This document shows positions 17,462-26,401 of a DNA stretch of 64,000 nucleotides, piece after piece. A program made the position numbers and the translations under genes. Positions within the stretch are counted from its first letter, which is position 1; every line of letters begins with the position of its first letter. The stretch comes from Calidifontibacter indicus (GTDB lineage: Bacteria > Actinomycetota > Actinomycetes > Actinomycetales > Dermatophilaceae). Under the pieces are notes generated by a model. The model was given only the letters and a program-made list of their open reading frames with translations. It did no database searches and had not been told where the DNA came from. The stretch spans positions 2,604,001 through 2,668,000 of the forward strand of contig NZ_QTUA01000001.1 in NCBI RefSeq assembly GCF_003386865.1, given 5' to 3'.

Positions 17462-18604
17462 ATGCGGCTCACTCAGGACCACGAAGACTTCCGTGCAGGC
17501 GTCCGTCGCTTCGTCGACCGGGACGTGAACCCCCACGTGGACGAGTGGGAGAAGTCCCACTTCCCCGCCCACGAACTCTTCCCCAAGGCGGCCGAACTCG
17601 GCCTGCTCGGCATCGAGTACGAGCCGGAGTACGGCGGCCTCGGCGCCGATCACAGCTTCACGATGATCGCGGCCGAGGAGTACGGCCGGATGCACAGCGC
17701 GGGTATCAGCATGGCACTGGGCGTGCAGACGATGATGGCTACGCCGTCACTGGCCGAGTTGGGCACGCCCGAGCAGAAGAAGCAGTTCCTCGCGCCCGCT
17801 ATCGCCGGCGAGGCGGTCGCCGCGATCGGTGTCACCGAACCCGACACCGGCTCGGACGTCGCACGACTGCGCACCCGAGCCCGCCGCGACGGCGACGACT
17901 GGGTGATCACCGGACGCAAGATGTATATCACCAACGGCTCCCAGGCCGACTGGATCTGCCTGCTGGCCCGCACCTCCGACGAGGGCGGTTACCGCGGCAT
18001 GTCGCAGATCATCCTGCCGACGAAGTCCGAGGGGTTCTCGGTGAGCCGGCTGCTCGACAAGATGGGCAACCGCAGCTCCGACACCGCCGAGCTCGTGCTC
18101 GACGAGGTGCGGGTGCCGGTGGCCAACACCATCGGCGAGGTCGGCCGCGGGTTCCAGCAACAGATGAAGCAGTTCGTGATCGAGCGGATGTTCGCCGCGT
18201 ACAGCGCGATCGGGCAGTGCAACCACGCCCTCGAGCGCACCCGCGAGTACATCGCTCAGCGCACCGTGTTCGGCAAGCCGCTGGCCGAGCGCCAGTACGT
18301 CGCGTTCCGGCTCACCGAACTGCAGGCGAAGGTCGACCTGCTGCGCAGCCACAACCTGCAGACCTGCGAGACGCTGCTCGCCGGTGAGGACATCACCCGG
18401 ATGGCGTCGATCGGCAAGCTGACGGCCGGACGACTGGTGCGCGAGGTCGCCGACACGTGCATGCAGTTCCACGGCGGCATGGGCTACATCGAGGAGACCT
18501 GGACAGCGCGCTTCATGCGCGACACCCGACTGGGCTCGATCGGCGGCGGCGCCGACGAGGTGATGCTCCAGGTGCTCGCCCGCCTCGACGGCCTGCCCGC
18601 CTGA
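17462..18604 (+). CDS. Acyl-CoA dehydrogenase (AtuD/LiuA-like position)
   Basis: 380 residues with the standard acyl-CoA dehydrogenase layout: N-terminal helical domain, beta domain (GVTEPDTGSDVARLRTRA, VITGRKMYITNG) and C-terminal helices ending in CMQFHGGMGYIEETWTARFM. In Atu/Liu clusters the same position is held by citronellyl-CoA or isovaleryl-CoA dehydrogenase. The ATG at 17462 was preferred over an upstream in-frame start at 17423 because the latter falls inside the operator. It is followed 30 bases later by an acyl-CoA ligase, so the pair forms an operon divergent from the carboxylase operon. Confidence 0.9.
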   Translation: MRLTQDHEDFRAGVRRFVDRDVNPHVDEWEKSHFPAHELFPKAAELGLLGIEYEPEYGGLGADHSFTMIAAEEYGRMHSAGISMALGVQTMMATPSLAELGTPEQKKQFLAPAIAGEAVAAIGVTEPDTGSDVARLRTRARRDGDDWVITGRKMYITNGSQADWICLLARTSDEGGYRGMSQIILPTKSEGFSVSRLLDKMGNRSSDTAELVLDEVRVPVANTIGEVGRGFQQQMKQFVIERMFAAYSAIGQCNHALERTREYIAQRTVFGKPLAERQYVAFRLTELQAKVDLLRSHNLQTCETLLAGEDITRMASIGKLTAGRLVREVADTCMQFHGGMGYIEETWTARFMRDTRLGSIGGGADEVMLQVLARLDGLPA

Positions 18605-18634
18605 CCCGCTACCGCTCACCTGAAGGAGTACGCC

Positions 18635-20260
18635 ATGCAGCCCGATCTGTCCCTCGTCGACCCGCTGGACCATCACCTCGCCACCCGCGTGAACGTGGGC
18701 GACATGCTCACCCGGAGCGCGGCGCTGTTTCCCGACCGGGTGGCGGTCGTCGACGGCGACACCGAGATCACCTACCGCGAACTCGCCTCCACCGCAGATC
18801 GATTCGGCCGTGCGCTGCTCGACGAGGGCGTCGAACCCGGCACCGCGGTCGCGCTGCTGATGACGAACTCGTGGAAGATGCTCGCCGCCTACTACGGGTG
18901 TGCGCGGGCCGGACTGGTGGTGTTGCCGCTCAACATCGTGCTGCTGCCGGAACTGCTCACCTGGATCGTCGGCGATGCGGAGGCGACGGCGATCGTCGCC
19001 GACGAGGCCCTGCGTCCGAAGCTGGAACCGGTCGTCGCCGGCTCCCCCGCCGTCCGCACCGTCGTCATGACCTCCGACGCCCCGGAGCCCGTCGCCGACC
19101 GCCGGACGGTGTCGTGGAACGACATCCTGGCCGCGGCGTCCGACGCGCCGTTGGAGGTCGAGGTGCCCGAGCGCGCACCGGTGCAGTGCCTCTACACCTC
19201 CGGCACGACGTCGAACCCGAAGGGCGTGCTGACCAGCCACGTCTCGGTGACGATCGCCCTGCTCAGCAATGCCATCGTCACCCGGCAAGGCTGGGGCTCG
19301 GACGCGCCGGTGATGCTCGTGGTGCTGCCGCTGTTCCACGTGACCGCGTTGAACACCCTCGCGATGCCGGTGCTGATGATGGGTGGCACGGTCGTCATGC
19401 CGTCGCTCGCTTTCGACCCCGCCAAGGTGTTGGACGCCGTCGAGCAGCGCTCGATCACCCACCTGATGATGCTGCCGATGATGCACGCCGCGTGTGCCGC
19501 CGAACAGCAACGGTCAGCGAGGAATCTGGAGTCGGTGCGCTGCGCGATCTACGCGATGGCGCCGATGCCCGAAGACCTGCTGAACAAGGTCGACACGATG
19601 TACCCGAACGCGAGCGTCATCCTCGGCTCGGGCCAGACCGAGGTGGTGCCCGCGACCGTCATGCAGTGGCCGGAGCACCGTCACACGGCGGCCGCGTCGT
19701 GGGGACCGCAGGTGCCGACCGTGCTGACCAAGACGATGGACCCCGTGTCGGGCGCGGTGCAAGGACCCAACACCACCGGCGAGATCGTGTACCGCGGCCC
19801 GAACGTCGGCCTCGGCTACTGGAACAACCCGACCGCCAACGCCGAGGCCTTCGCGCACGGCTGGTTCCACTCCGGCGATGTCGGGCACCTCGACGACGAG
19901 AGCGTTGTGTGGTTCACCGACCGCACCAAGGACATCATCAAGTCGGGCGGCGAGAACGTCTCGTCGGTCGCGGTCGAGGCGGCGCTGCTCAGCGCACCGG
20001 GAGTGGCGGAGTGCAGCGTGGTCGGTGTGCCGCACGACCGGTGGGGCGAGGCGGTCTGCGCGGTCGTCGTCCCCGACGGGAGCGTCGACCCGGCCGATCT
20101 GGAGGACCAGGTCATCGCCTACGCGAAGACCCGGCTCGCCGGGTTCCAGGTGCCCAAGAGCGTGCAACTGGTCGAGGAGCTGCCGAAGACGGCGACCGGG
20201 AAGATCCAGAAGTTCGAGGTGCGGGCGGCGGCCCGGGTGGCCGCCGAATCAGCTGGGTGA
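18635..20260 (+). CDS. Acyl-CoA synthetase (AMP-forming ligase)
   Basis: 541 residues of the ANL family. The motif YTSGTTSNPKGVLTSH is near residue 188, a GSGQTEV adenylate motif near 331, the hinge SGDVGHLDDESVVWFTDRTK near 415, and the catalytic Lys in KTATGKIQKFEVR near the C-terminus. AAGGAG at 18623-18628 gives an excellent ribosome binding site. It differs clearly from the first ligase at 7215, for instance in the shorter QTE motif, so the two probably prefer different acids or different stages of the pathway (AtuH-like role is possible). Its 3' end overlaps the convergent 62-residue gene by 12 bases. Confidence 0.9.
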   Translation: MQPDLSLVDPLDHHLATRVNVGDMLTRSAALFPDRVAVVDGDTEITYRELASTADRFGRALLDEGVEPGTAVALLMTNSWKMLAAYYGCARAGLVVLPLNIVLLPELLTWIVGDAEATAIVADEALRPKLEPVVAGSPAVRTVVMTSDAPEPVADRRTVSWNDILAAASDAPLEVEVPERAPVQCLYTSGTTSNPKGVLTSHVSVTIALLSNAIVTRQGWGSDAPVMLVVLPLFHVTALNTLAMPVLMMGGTVVMPSLAFDPAKVLDAVEQRSITHLMMLPMMHAACAAEQQRSARNLESVRCAIYAMAPMPEDLLNKVDTMYPNASVILGSGQTEVVPATVMQWPEHRHTAAASWGPQVPTVLTKTMDPVSGAVQGPNTTGEIVYRGPNVGLGYWNNPTANAEAFAHGWFHSGDVGHLDDESVVWFTDRTKDIIKSGGENVSSVAVEAALLSAPGVAECSVVGVPHDRWGEAVCAVVVPDGSVDPADLEDQVIAYAKTRLAGFQVPKSVQLVEELPKTATGKIQKFEVRAAARVAAESAG

Positions 20261-20437
20261 CAACGGCATCGGCCCGTAGACGTCGAAGTCGCCCTGCCGC
20301 AGGGTGACCGCCCTGACCCCGGCGTCGGCGAGTTCCTCCCAGCTCTGCGACAGCCAGGCCTCGGCGTCCGCCTGCGTCGGGAAACCGGCCGATCCGTCCG
20401 GCTCGCCGCCGGTGTAGGCCCAGGTCCACTCGTTCAT
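20249..20437 (-). CDS. Small hypothetical protein
   Basis: 62 residues, beginning MNEWTWAYTGGEPDGSAGF and continuing PTQADAEAWLSQSWEELADAG. It has a tryptophan-rich N-terminus and the pattern of small actinobacterial proteins of unknown function that carry a W-x-Y strand followed by an acidic helix. The ATG is at 20435-20437 and the gene is divergent from the DUF937 gene with a 97-base gap. Support is coding-like composition and position; the family has no known role. Confidence 0.6.
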   Translation of the reverse strand: MNEWTWAYTGGEPDGSAGFPTQADAEAWLSQSWEELADAGVRAVTLRQGDFDVYGPMPLSPS

Positions 20438-20534
20438 CCCTGCACCGTAGGCGAAACCCGTAGGGTGATTGCGCGGTCGTCCGCGAGGACGACACCAACT
20501 CAACACCCAGCCAACCCCCGAGCCAGGAGCTTCC

Positions 20535-21155
20535 ATGGACGCACGACAGGACATCCTCGACCGGATCCCGATGGACCAGCTTGCCGCGCAGGTCGGCGCG
20601 GACGAGCAGACCACCCGCGCCGCCGCGGAGCAGTTGATCCCCGCACTGGTCGGCGGCCTGCAGGCGAACGCCCAGGACGAGGCCGGGGCGCAGTCGCTGT
20701 TCGACGCGCTCGGCGACCACCAGGGCGGTACGCCGGCGCTCGACCAGGTCGACACCCAGGAGGGCCAGCAGATCGTCAGCCACGTCTTCGGTGCCAACCA
20801 GGACGAGGTCGTCAACCGGCTCGGCGGCATGGACGGCGGCGCCGGCGGCGACATCCTGAAGAAGCTGCTGCCGATCCTCGCGCCGATCGTGCTCAGCTAC
20901 ATCTCCGGCAAGGTGCTCGGCGGCGGACAGACCGGCGGGCAGACCACTGGACAGGCGGCACCGCAGCAGCCGGCCGGCCAGAACACCGGCCAGAGCACCG
21001 GCCAGGCACCCACCCAGGACGCCGGCGCGGGCGGTCTCGGCGACATCCTCGGCAGCATCCTCGGCGGCATGGGCGGCGGCCAGGGCGCACAGGGCGGTCT
21101 GCCCGGCGGACTGGGCGACATCCTCGGCGGCATCCTCGGCGGAGGGCGTCGCTGA
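20535..21155 (+). CDS. DUF937 domain protein
   Basis: 206 residues. The N-terminal part has the DUF937 repeat pattern (MDQLAAQVGADEQTTRAAAE, then LIPALVGGLQANA), and the middle contains a hydrophobic helix ILKKLLPILAPIVLSYISGK. The C-terminal half is low-complexity Gly/Gln/Thr (QPAGQNTGQSTGQ and GGLGDILGSILGGMGGG repeats). Function is unknown; the family may form oligomers. The ATG at 20535 has CCAGGAGC upstream. Upstream at 20476-20493 a 7-bp inverted repeat GTCGTCC/GGACGAC could serve as an operator. Confidence 0.78.
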   Translation: MDARQDILDRIPMDQLAAQVGADEQTTRAAAEQLIPALVGGLQANAQDEAGAQSLFDALGDHQGGTPALDQVDTQEGQQIVSHVFGANQDEVVNRLGGMDGGAGGDILKKLLPILAPIVLSYISGKVLGGGQTGGQTTGQAAPQQPAGQNTGQSTGQAPTQDAGAGGLGDILGSILGGMGGGQGAQGGLPGGLGDILGGILGGGRR

Positions 21156-21168
21156 CAGCACCCCCGAC

Positions 21169-21221
21169 ACACGCGAAAGCGCCGAGGTGATCTCGCAGAT
21201 CGCCTCGGCCCTTTCGCGTGT
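21169..21221. terminator. Bidirectional terminator hairpin
   Basis: Outer arms ACACGCGAAAG (21169-21179) and CTTTCGCGTGT (21211-21221) are exact complements, and inner segments GCCGAGGTGAT and ATCGCCTCGGC extend the stem. It lies between the convergent DUF937 and malic enzyme genes, so it can end both transcripts. Confidence 0.8.
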
Positions 21222-21232
21222 TCGCTTGAAAC

Positions 21233-22381
21233 TCAGGCGAGTTCGGACACCGCTCGAGCCACGGTCGGGGCGACCCGCTCGTCGAACACGCTCGGCACGA
21301 TCTGCGTCGCGGTGGGGTTGTCGACCAGCGACGCGATCGCCTCGGCGGCAGCGACCTTCATCGCCTCGGTGATCTGCGGGGCGCCCGAGTCGAGGGCACC
21401 GCGGAACAGCCCCGGGAAGGCGAGCACGTTGTTGATCTGGTTCGGGAAGTCCGACCGTCCGGTCGCGACGACGGCCGCGTACTTGTGCGCCACCGTCGGG
21501 TGCACCTCCGGGTCGGGGTTGGCGAGCGCGAAGATGATGCAGTTGTCGGCCATCTTAGCGACGTCCGACTCGGGCACGGTGCCGCCCGACACTCCGACGT
21601 AGACGTCGGCCTCGAGCAGCGCGTCGCCGAGCTTGCCGCGCAGACCCAACGGGTTGGTGGTGGCGGCGAGCTTGCGCTTGTGCTCGGTGAGGTCGCTGCG
21701 CTGCGGTTCGATGATGCCGCGGGAGTCGCAGACCACGAGGTCCTTGATGCCGGCCCGACGGAAGATGTTGGCGATCGCGACACCCGCGGCGCCGGCGCCG
21801 CCGATGACGACCCGCAGCGAGGCGATGTCGCGCCCGACCACCTTCGCCGCGTTGATCAGCGCGGCGAGAGCCACGATCGCGGTGCCGTGCTGGTCGTCGT
21901 GGAAGACCGGGATGTCGAGGCGCTCCTTGAGCTGCCGCTCGATCTCGAAGCAACGCGGCGCGGAGATGTCCTCCAGGTTGATGCCGCCGTAGGTCGGGGC
22001 GAGGCGGACGACGGCTTCGACGATCTCCTCGACGGTGCCCGATTCGAGGCACACCGGCACGGAGTCGACGTTGCCGAAGTGCTTGAACAACACCGCCTTT
22101 CCCTCCATCACCGGCAGCGCGGCAACCGGACCGATGTCACCGAGACCGAGCACGGCGGTGCCGTCGGTGACGACCGCGACGGTGTTGCGGCGAGTCGTGT
22201 AGGTGAACGAGAGCTGCGGGTCTTGGGCGATGGCACGGCACACGTCGGCGACGCCGGGCGTGTACAGCATCGAGAGGTCTTTGCGGTCGCGCAGCGGCTT
22301 GCTCGGCACCGACTCGAGCTTGCCGCCCTCGTGCGCGACGAAGATCGGGCCGGACGTATCAGGGCTGGATGAGTGAGTCAT
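21233..22381 (-). CDS. NAD(P)-dependent malic enzyme
   Basis: 382 residues, the short bacterial form without a phosphotransacetylase domain. It oxidatively decarboxylates malate to pyruvate. Visible are the Tyr-containing [17 protein letters not shown], the metal-binding [25 protein letters not shown], and the nucleotide-binding [17 protein letters not shown]. The ATG at 22379-22381 ([11 protein letters not shown]) has GGAGACC upstream; a TTG three codons earlier is less likely. It is divergent from the CobU-like gene. Confidence 0.9.
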   Translation of the reverse strand: MTHSSSPDTSGPIFVAHEGGKLESVPSKPLRDRKDLSMLYTPGVADVCRAIAQDPQLSFTYTTRRNTVAVVTDGTAVLGLGDIGPVAALPVMEGKAVLFKHFGNVDSVPVCLESGTVEEIVEAVVRLAPTYGGINLEDISAPRCFEIERQLKERLDIPVFHDDQHGTAIVALAALINAAKVVGRDIASLRVVIGGAGAAGVAIANIFRRAGIKDLVVCDSRGIIEPQRSDLTEHKRKLAATTNPLGLRGKLGDALLEADVYVGVSGGTVPESDVAKMADNCIIFALANPDPEVHPTVAHKYAAVVATGRSDFPNQINNVLAFPGLFRGALDSGAPQITEAMKVAAAEAIASLVDNPTATQIVPSVFDERVAPTVARAVSELA

Positions 22382-22675
22382 GGCAGACAAAGGTCTCCAC
22401 CTCCATTGGCGGTTTCGGCTTCACGAATGGGCGCCCGGTTCGCAATGGGGCCAGGCGCTGTGATCGGTCGAATCGCCAGGGTGGAGGCGTACTTCCTGTA
22501 TCGGGCGGGGTTTGCCCGCGATCGTGGGCCAAGTCTGGCACACCGCACCGCCCCTGCAGGAGGCGACACGGGGCATTGGTCCGCCATTCGGTCCGCGGGT
22601 CGGCCAAGTACCCTGTACGGCGCGGCCGGTGTCATGGTCGTGACGGCGGAATCGGTGCTGCAGGAGGCTGGACGG
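22382..22675. other. 294-base intergenic region between malic enzyme and CobU-like genes
   Basis: No convincing gene was found here. An in-frame extension of the CobU-like gene runs through it but lacks family character. The sequence must hold the promoters for both divergent genes; TACCCTGTAC at 22609-22618 resembles a -10 region for the plus-strand gene. No B12-box or other riboswitch core was recognised. Confidence 0.5.
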
Positions 22676-23215
22676 ATGGCGACGACCCTGGTGCTCGGGG
22701 GCACGCGCAGCGGGAAGACCCGACACGCACGATCGTTGTTGCCCACCGGGGCCTACACGGTCATCGACGCTTCGGCCGACGGCCACGACCACAACGACGG
22801 TGTGCACGGTCCCCGGGAGGACGTCGTCACCGGCGCCGAGAAGAACGTCGTGCGCACGCTCGATGTGACCCGGTCGATCCTGCGCTCGCGCAACCCCGTG
22901 CTGGTCGACTGCCTCGGCACCTGGGTCGTCGGTCTGCTCGACGAATGGCAGTCGTGGGACGACCTCACCGGCTCGTTGAAACGCGTCGAGGACGTCACGT
23001 ACGAGTTGGCCGCGCTGTGGGCCGATGCGCCGTTCGACACCGTCGCGGTGTCACACGAGGTGAGCTTCTCCCCCGTGCCGGTCGAACCGCGGGCCCGCGT
23101 CTACCAGGAGACGCTCGGACGGGTGAACGCGATCATCTCCGAGGCCAGCCGGCGAACCCATGTGGTGATCGCCGGCCGGATCCTCGACCTGTCGAACGCA
23201 CCGGTGGTGCGCTGA
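22676..23215 (+). CDS. cobU: CobU-like adenosylcobinamide kinase/guanylyltransferase (divergent)
   Basis: 179 residues. The P-loop GGTRSGKTRHARSLL is at residues 8-22, VDCLGTWVVGLL is at about 79 and SHEVSFSPVPVE at about 120, followed by the ETLGRVNAIISEASRRTHVV C-terminal helix and strand. These match the CobU fold, which phosphorylates and guanylylates adenosylcobinamide for cobalamin salvage. The usual EVGxGIVP motif reads EVSFSPVP here, and the RPxxWRT stretch with the guanylylated His is not obvious, so activity may be altered. AGGAGG at 22662-22667 sets the ATG at 22676. No other cobalamin gene is nearby. Confidence 0.7.
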   Translation: MATTLVLGGTRSGKTRHARSLLPTGAYTVIDASADGHDHNDGVHGPREDVVTGAEKNVVRTLDVTRSILRSRNPVLVDCLGTWVVGLLDEWQSWDDLTGSLKRVEDVTYELAALWADAPFDTVAVSHEVSFSPVPVEPRARVYQETLGRVNAIISEASRRTHVVIAGRILDLSNAPVVR

Positions 23216-23248
23216 TTACTCAGTGATCTGACTGAACCGCGTTGCGGC

Positions 23249-24355
23249 TCAGTCGGTCTCGACCTTCACGAAGGGCGGCTTCACGACCTTCGCCTCCGCC
23301 GCGCGGCCGCGCACGTCGATGACGACCTCGTCGCCCTCGGCGGCGTCGCGGTCGAGCAGCGCGAGTGCGATGCCCTGCTTGAGGGTCGGCGACATCGTGC
23401 CGGAGGTGACCTCGCCGATGACGTCACCGGCGGCGTTCTTCACCTCGCAGTGCGACCGCGGAATGCCGCGGCCGGTGACCAGCAGACCCCAGGTGAGTCG
23501 GTAGTCCTTCGCCGCCTTCTGCGCCTCGAGCGCCTCCTTGCCCCAGAAGGCGTCCTTCTTCCAACCGACGGCCCAGCCGGAGCGCGCCATGTTGGGCGTG
23601 ATCTGCATCGACAGGTCGTTGCCGTGCAACGGGTAGCCCATCTCGGTGCGCAACGTGTCGCGGGCGCCCAGGCCGCAGGGCAGACCGCCGTACGGCTGCA
23701 TGGCCTCGACCAGCGCATCCCACACTGCCGGGGTGTCGTCCCAGCGCGGCACGAGCTCGAAGCCCTTCTCCCCGGTGTAACCGGACCGCAGCACGATGAC
23801 CGGACGGCCGTTCCAGTCGGCCTCGGTGAACGACATGTACTCCAGGTCGGTCGGCAGCCCGAGCGCCTGCACCACCTCGAACGACTTCGGACCCTGCACC
23901 GCGATCACGCCGTACTCGGTGTGCTGGTCGGTGACGGTGATGCCGTCGGGCACCTTCTCGTTCATCCGGCGCACCACCTCGGCGGTGTTGGCGGCGTTCG
24001 GCACCAGGAACACCTCGTCGTCGCCGTGGAGATACTGGATCAGGTCGTCGACCACGCCGCCGGTGGCCTCGTCGCAGCACATCGTGTACTGCGCCTTCGG
24101 CGGCGACACCTTACGCAGGTCGTTGGTGAAGCACCTGTTCACGAAGTCGGCCGCACCCGGGCCTTTGACCAGGGCCTTGCCGAGGTGGCTGACATCGAAG
24201 ATGCCGACCGCTTCGCGCACGGCGGTGTGCTCGCGCAGCACCCCTGCGCCCGGGTACTCGATCGGCATCTGCCAACCGCCGAAGTCGGCCATCTTCGCCC
24301 CGAGCGCCGTGTGCCGGTCGTGCAGCGGGGAGGCTTTCAGTGATGCATCGCTCAT
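23249..24355 (-). CDS. gcvT: Glycine cleavage system aminomethyltransferase (T protein)
   Basis: 368 residues, normal for GcvT, which takes the aminomethyl group from lipoyl-GcvH and makes methylene-tetrahydrofolate plus ammonia. Seen are [26 protein letters not shown] at the N-terminus (written here as the segment at residues 9-34), [15 protein letters not shown] with the conserved Asp, [10 protein letters not shown] and the C-terminal barrel. gcvH and gcvP are not in the window. It is divergent from pepA with a 94-base gap; that gap is too short for, and does not show, a glycine riboswitch. LipA and LipB encoded downstream provide the lipoate its partner needs. Confidence 0.93.
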   Translation of the reverse strand: MSDASLKASPLHDRHTALGAKMADFGGWQMPIEYPGAGVLREHTAVREAVGIFDVSHLGKALVKGPGAADFVNRCFTNDLRKVSPPKAQYTMCCDEATGGVVDDLIQYLHGDDEVFLVPNAANTAEVVRRMNEKVPDGITVTDQHTEYGVIAVQGPKSFEVVQALGLPTDLEYMSFTEADWNGRPVIVLRSGYTGEKGFELVPRWDDTPAVWDALVEAMQPYGGLPCGLGARDTLRTEMGYPLHGNDLSMQITPNMARSGWAVGWKKDAFWGKEALEAQKAAKDYRLTWGLLVTGRGIPRSHCEVKNAAGDVIGEVTSGTMSPTLKQGIALALLDRDAAEGDEVVIDVRGRAAEAKVVKPPFVKVETD

Positions 24356-24449
24356 GAGAGCCGAACCTACAGTCCGACACCCGCGTATTGTCGCCGGTGG
24401 GCCAAACCCGCGAGTACACCCGAGATCACCCCGAGAGGACGCTCACCCC

Positions 24450-25946
24450 GTGACCAATGTGACCCTGACCGACCGCCCCGCCGACAAGGTGTCGGCACCC
24501 GTTCTGGTCGTGATGACCCTTGCCACCGGCGGCAAGGCGACCGTCGCGTCCGGCAACATCGACCCCGCCGTCGCGGAGGCCGTCAACGGCGCCCTGGAAG
24601 TGCTCGGCGCCACCGGCACTGCGGACGAGGTCGTCAAGCTCGCCGGCATCCCGGGGGCTACGGGTCTGGTGGTGGCCACCGGTTCGGGTCTCGATCACGA
24701 GCCGACGGACGCCGACACCGAGGCCGTGCGTCGCGCCGCCGGTGCCGCCGCGCGCACGCTGACCGACACCGCGCACGCCTGCTTCGGCTTCCCCAGCGAC
24801 TCCAGCGCGCTCACCGTGGCGACCGTCGAGGGTGTCCGGTTCGGAGCGTACGAGTACACCGCCTACCGCGCCACCGGTCCAAAGCCGCAGCCGCTGACGA
24901 AGGCCACCGTGTCGTCGTCCGTGGCGAAGGCGTCGGCCACCAAGACCGGCGTGAAGCGCGCGCAGGTCGTCGCCGACGCGCAGGCGTGGGCCCGCGACCT
25001 GGTCAACCAGCCGCCGCTCGACCTCTACCCGGCGTCGTTCGCCGACGCCGCGAAGAAGTACTTCGCCGGCACCGAGGTGAAGGTGCAGGTGCAGGACGAG
25101 AAGGCGTTGGCGAAGGCCAACTGCGGCGGCCTCATCGGCGTCGGACGCGGCTCGGCGCGCCCGCCGCGTCTGGTCACCCTCACCTACAAGCCGGCCAAGG
25201 CCAAGGCTCACATCGCGCTCGTCGGCAAGGGCATCACCTTCGACAGCGGCGGCCTGTGCATCAAGCCCGGCGCGAGCATGGTCACGATGAAGTGCGACAT
25301 GGCCGGCGCGGCCGCCGTCGCCGCGGCGACCGCCGCGATCGCGGCGCTCGGTCTGCCGATCGCCGTCACCACCTACCTGTGCCTGGCCGAGAACCTCACC
25401 GGCGCCGACGCGCAGCGTCCGGGCGACGTCGTCACCATGCCGAACGGCAAGTCGGTCGAGATCATCAACACCGACGCCGAGGGACGCCTGGTGATGGCCG
25501 ACGGCCTCTGCTTCGCCTCGACCGTCGACCCCGACCTCGTCATCGACGTCGCGACGCTGACCGGCGCCGCGGTGCTCTCGCTCGGTCCGCGCACGACCGC
25601 GGTGCTGTCCAACCAGGACGCGCTGCGCGACGAGGTGCTCGCCGCCGCCGGCACCGCCGGCGAGGCGATGTGGCCGATCCCGCTGCTGGACGAACTGCGT
25701 CCGTCGATGAAGTCCAACGTCGCCGACGTGAAGCACACCGGTGAGCGCATGGGCGGCATGATCACCGCCGCGCTGTTCCTGCGCGAGTTCGTCGGGGACG
25801 ACAACTCGGGGGCCCAGTTGCCGTGGGCCCACCTCGACATCGCCGGCCCGGCGTTCAACGAGGCAGGCGCCTACGGCTACACCCCGGCCGGGGCGACGGG
25901 TCACAGCGTCCGCACGCTGGTGGCGCTGGCCGAAGCGCGCGCCTGA
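24450..25946 (+). CDS. pepA: Leucyl aminopeptidase (M17)
   Basis: 498 residues. It removes N-terminal residues from peptides using two metal ions. The C-terminal catalytic domain shows GKGITFDSGGLCIKPG (metal-binding Lys and Asp), KCDMAGAAAV, and NTDAEGRLVMADGL (Asp, Glu and catalytic Arg). The N-terminal macro-like domain spans about residues 1-170. The start is the GTG at 24450 (VTNVTLTDRP), with GAGAGGA about ten bases upstream; the longer open frame overlaps gcvT and is rejected. Confidence 0.92.
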   Translation: MTNVTLTDRPADKVSAPVLVVMTLATGGKATVASGNIDPAVAEAVNGALEVLGATGTADEVVKLAGIPGATGLVVATGSGLDHEPTDADTEAVRRAAGAAARTLTDTAHACFGFPSDSSALTVATVEGVRFGAYEYTAYRATGPKPQPLTKATVSSSVAKASATKTGVKRAQVVADAQAWARDLVNQPPLDLYPASFADAAKKYFAGTEVKVQVQDEKALAKANCGGLIGVGRGSARPPRLVTLTYKPAKAKAHIALVGKGITFDSGGLCIKPGASMVTMKCDMAGAAAVAAATAAIAALGLPIAVTTYLCLAENLTGADAQRPGDVVTMPNGKSVEIINTDAEGRLVMADGLCFASTVDPDLVIDVATLTGAAVLSLGPRTTAVLSNQDALRDEVLAAAGTAGEAMWPIPLLDELRPSMKSNVADVKHTGERMGGMITAALFLREFVGDDNSGAQLPWAHLDIAGPAFNEAGAYGYTPAGATGHSVRTLVALAEARA

Positions 25947-25957
25947 CCGCACGAACG

Positions 25958-25996
25958 AACGGTGCCCCGCGAGATCACATCTCGCGGGGCACCGTT
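25958..25996 (+). terminator. Strong terminator after pepA
   Basis: Arms at 25958-25975 and 25979-25996 are perfect 18-bp complements (left begins AACGGTGCCCC, right ends GGGGCACCGTT) with a 3-base loop, followed by GTCTCGTCT. It lies between the convergent pepA and DUF5302 genes and can serve both. Confidence 0.85.
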
Positions 25997-26024
25997 GTCT
26001 CGTCTGCGTCGGTCCTGCCGTCGG

Positions 26025-26207
26025 TCAGCCCGACTTGCGCCGGAACATCTGCTGCGTGCCGGAGGTCTCGGCGTCGTGAGCGCCGTGCACCTTCGAGTGC
26101 TCCGAGTGATCGGAGACGTCGCGGCCGCCGTGCGCCTTCTTCTTGTCGAGCGCCTCGCGGAACTTCGCCTTCATCTCGTCACTGGGTGACGGCTTGTTCG
26201 ATGACAT
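26025..26207 (-). CDS. DUF5302 small protein
   Basis: 60 residues, very hydrophilic: MSSNKPSPSDEMKAKFREAL, then DKKKAHGG and an acidic/His-rich centre, ending FRRKSG. This is the layout of the actinobacterial DUF5302 family (about 60 residues, unknown function). The ATG at 26205-26207 was chosen because AAGGAG lies five bases before it; a GTG at 26213 would overlap that Shine-Dalgarno sequence. Confidence 0.8.
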   Translation of the reverse strand: MSSNKPSPSDEMKAKFREALDKKKAHGGRDVSDHSEHSKVHGAHDAETSGTQQMFRRKSG

Positions 26208-26401
26208 GTCCACTCCTTCTGCTGGGGTGACCGGGTGCCGTCACTCTTGCACGTCGCGCGCCCCGGAGCCACCGATTAGCGCTCGGCAACCGGCCGATAC
26301 CGGCGAGTTGTGAGCCACCTTCACGCGACACGCGCGGGAAGTGCCAAGATTGGCGAGGCCGACGATCTCGGCCACCGACCGAGCCCTAGGAGTTGCCTGC
26401 A

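Noticed and set aside
22382-22675. Cobalamin riboswitch upstream of the CobU-like gene
   Set aside because: No B12-box core or matching stem was found on either strand.
22373-22675. 101-codon N-terminal extension of the CobU-like protein
   Set aside because: It does not resemble the family; AGGAGG eight bases before the ATG at 22676 fixes the start there.
24356-24449. Glycine riboswitch upstream of gcvT
   Set aside because: The gap is only 94 bases and shared with pepA; no tandem glycine aptamer pattern is present.
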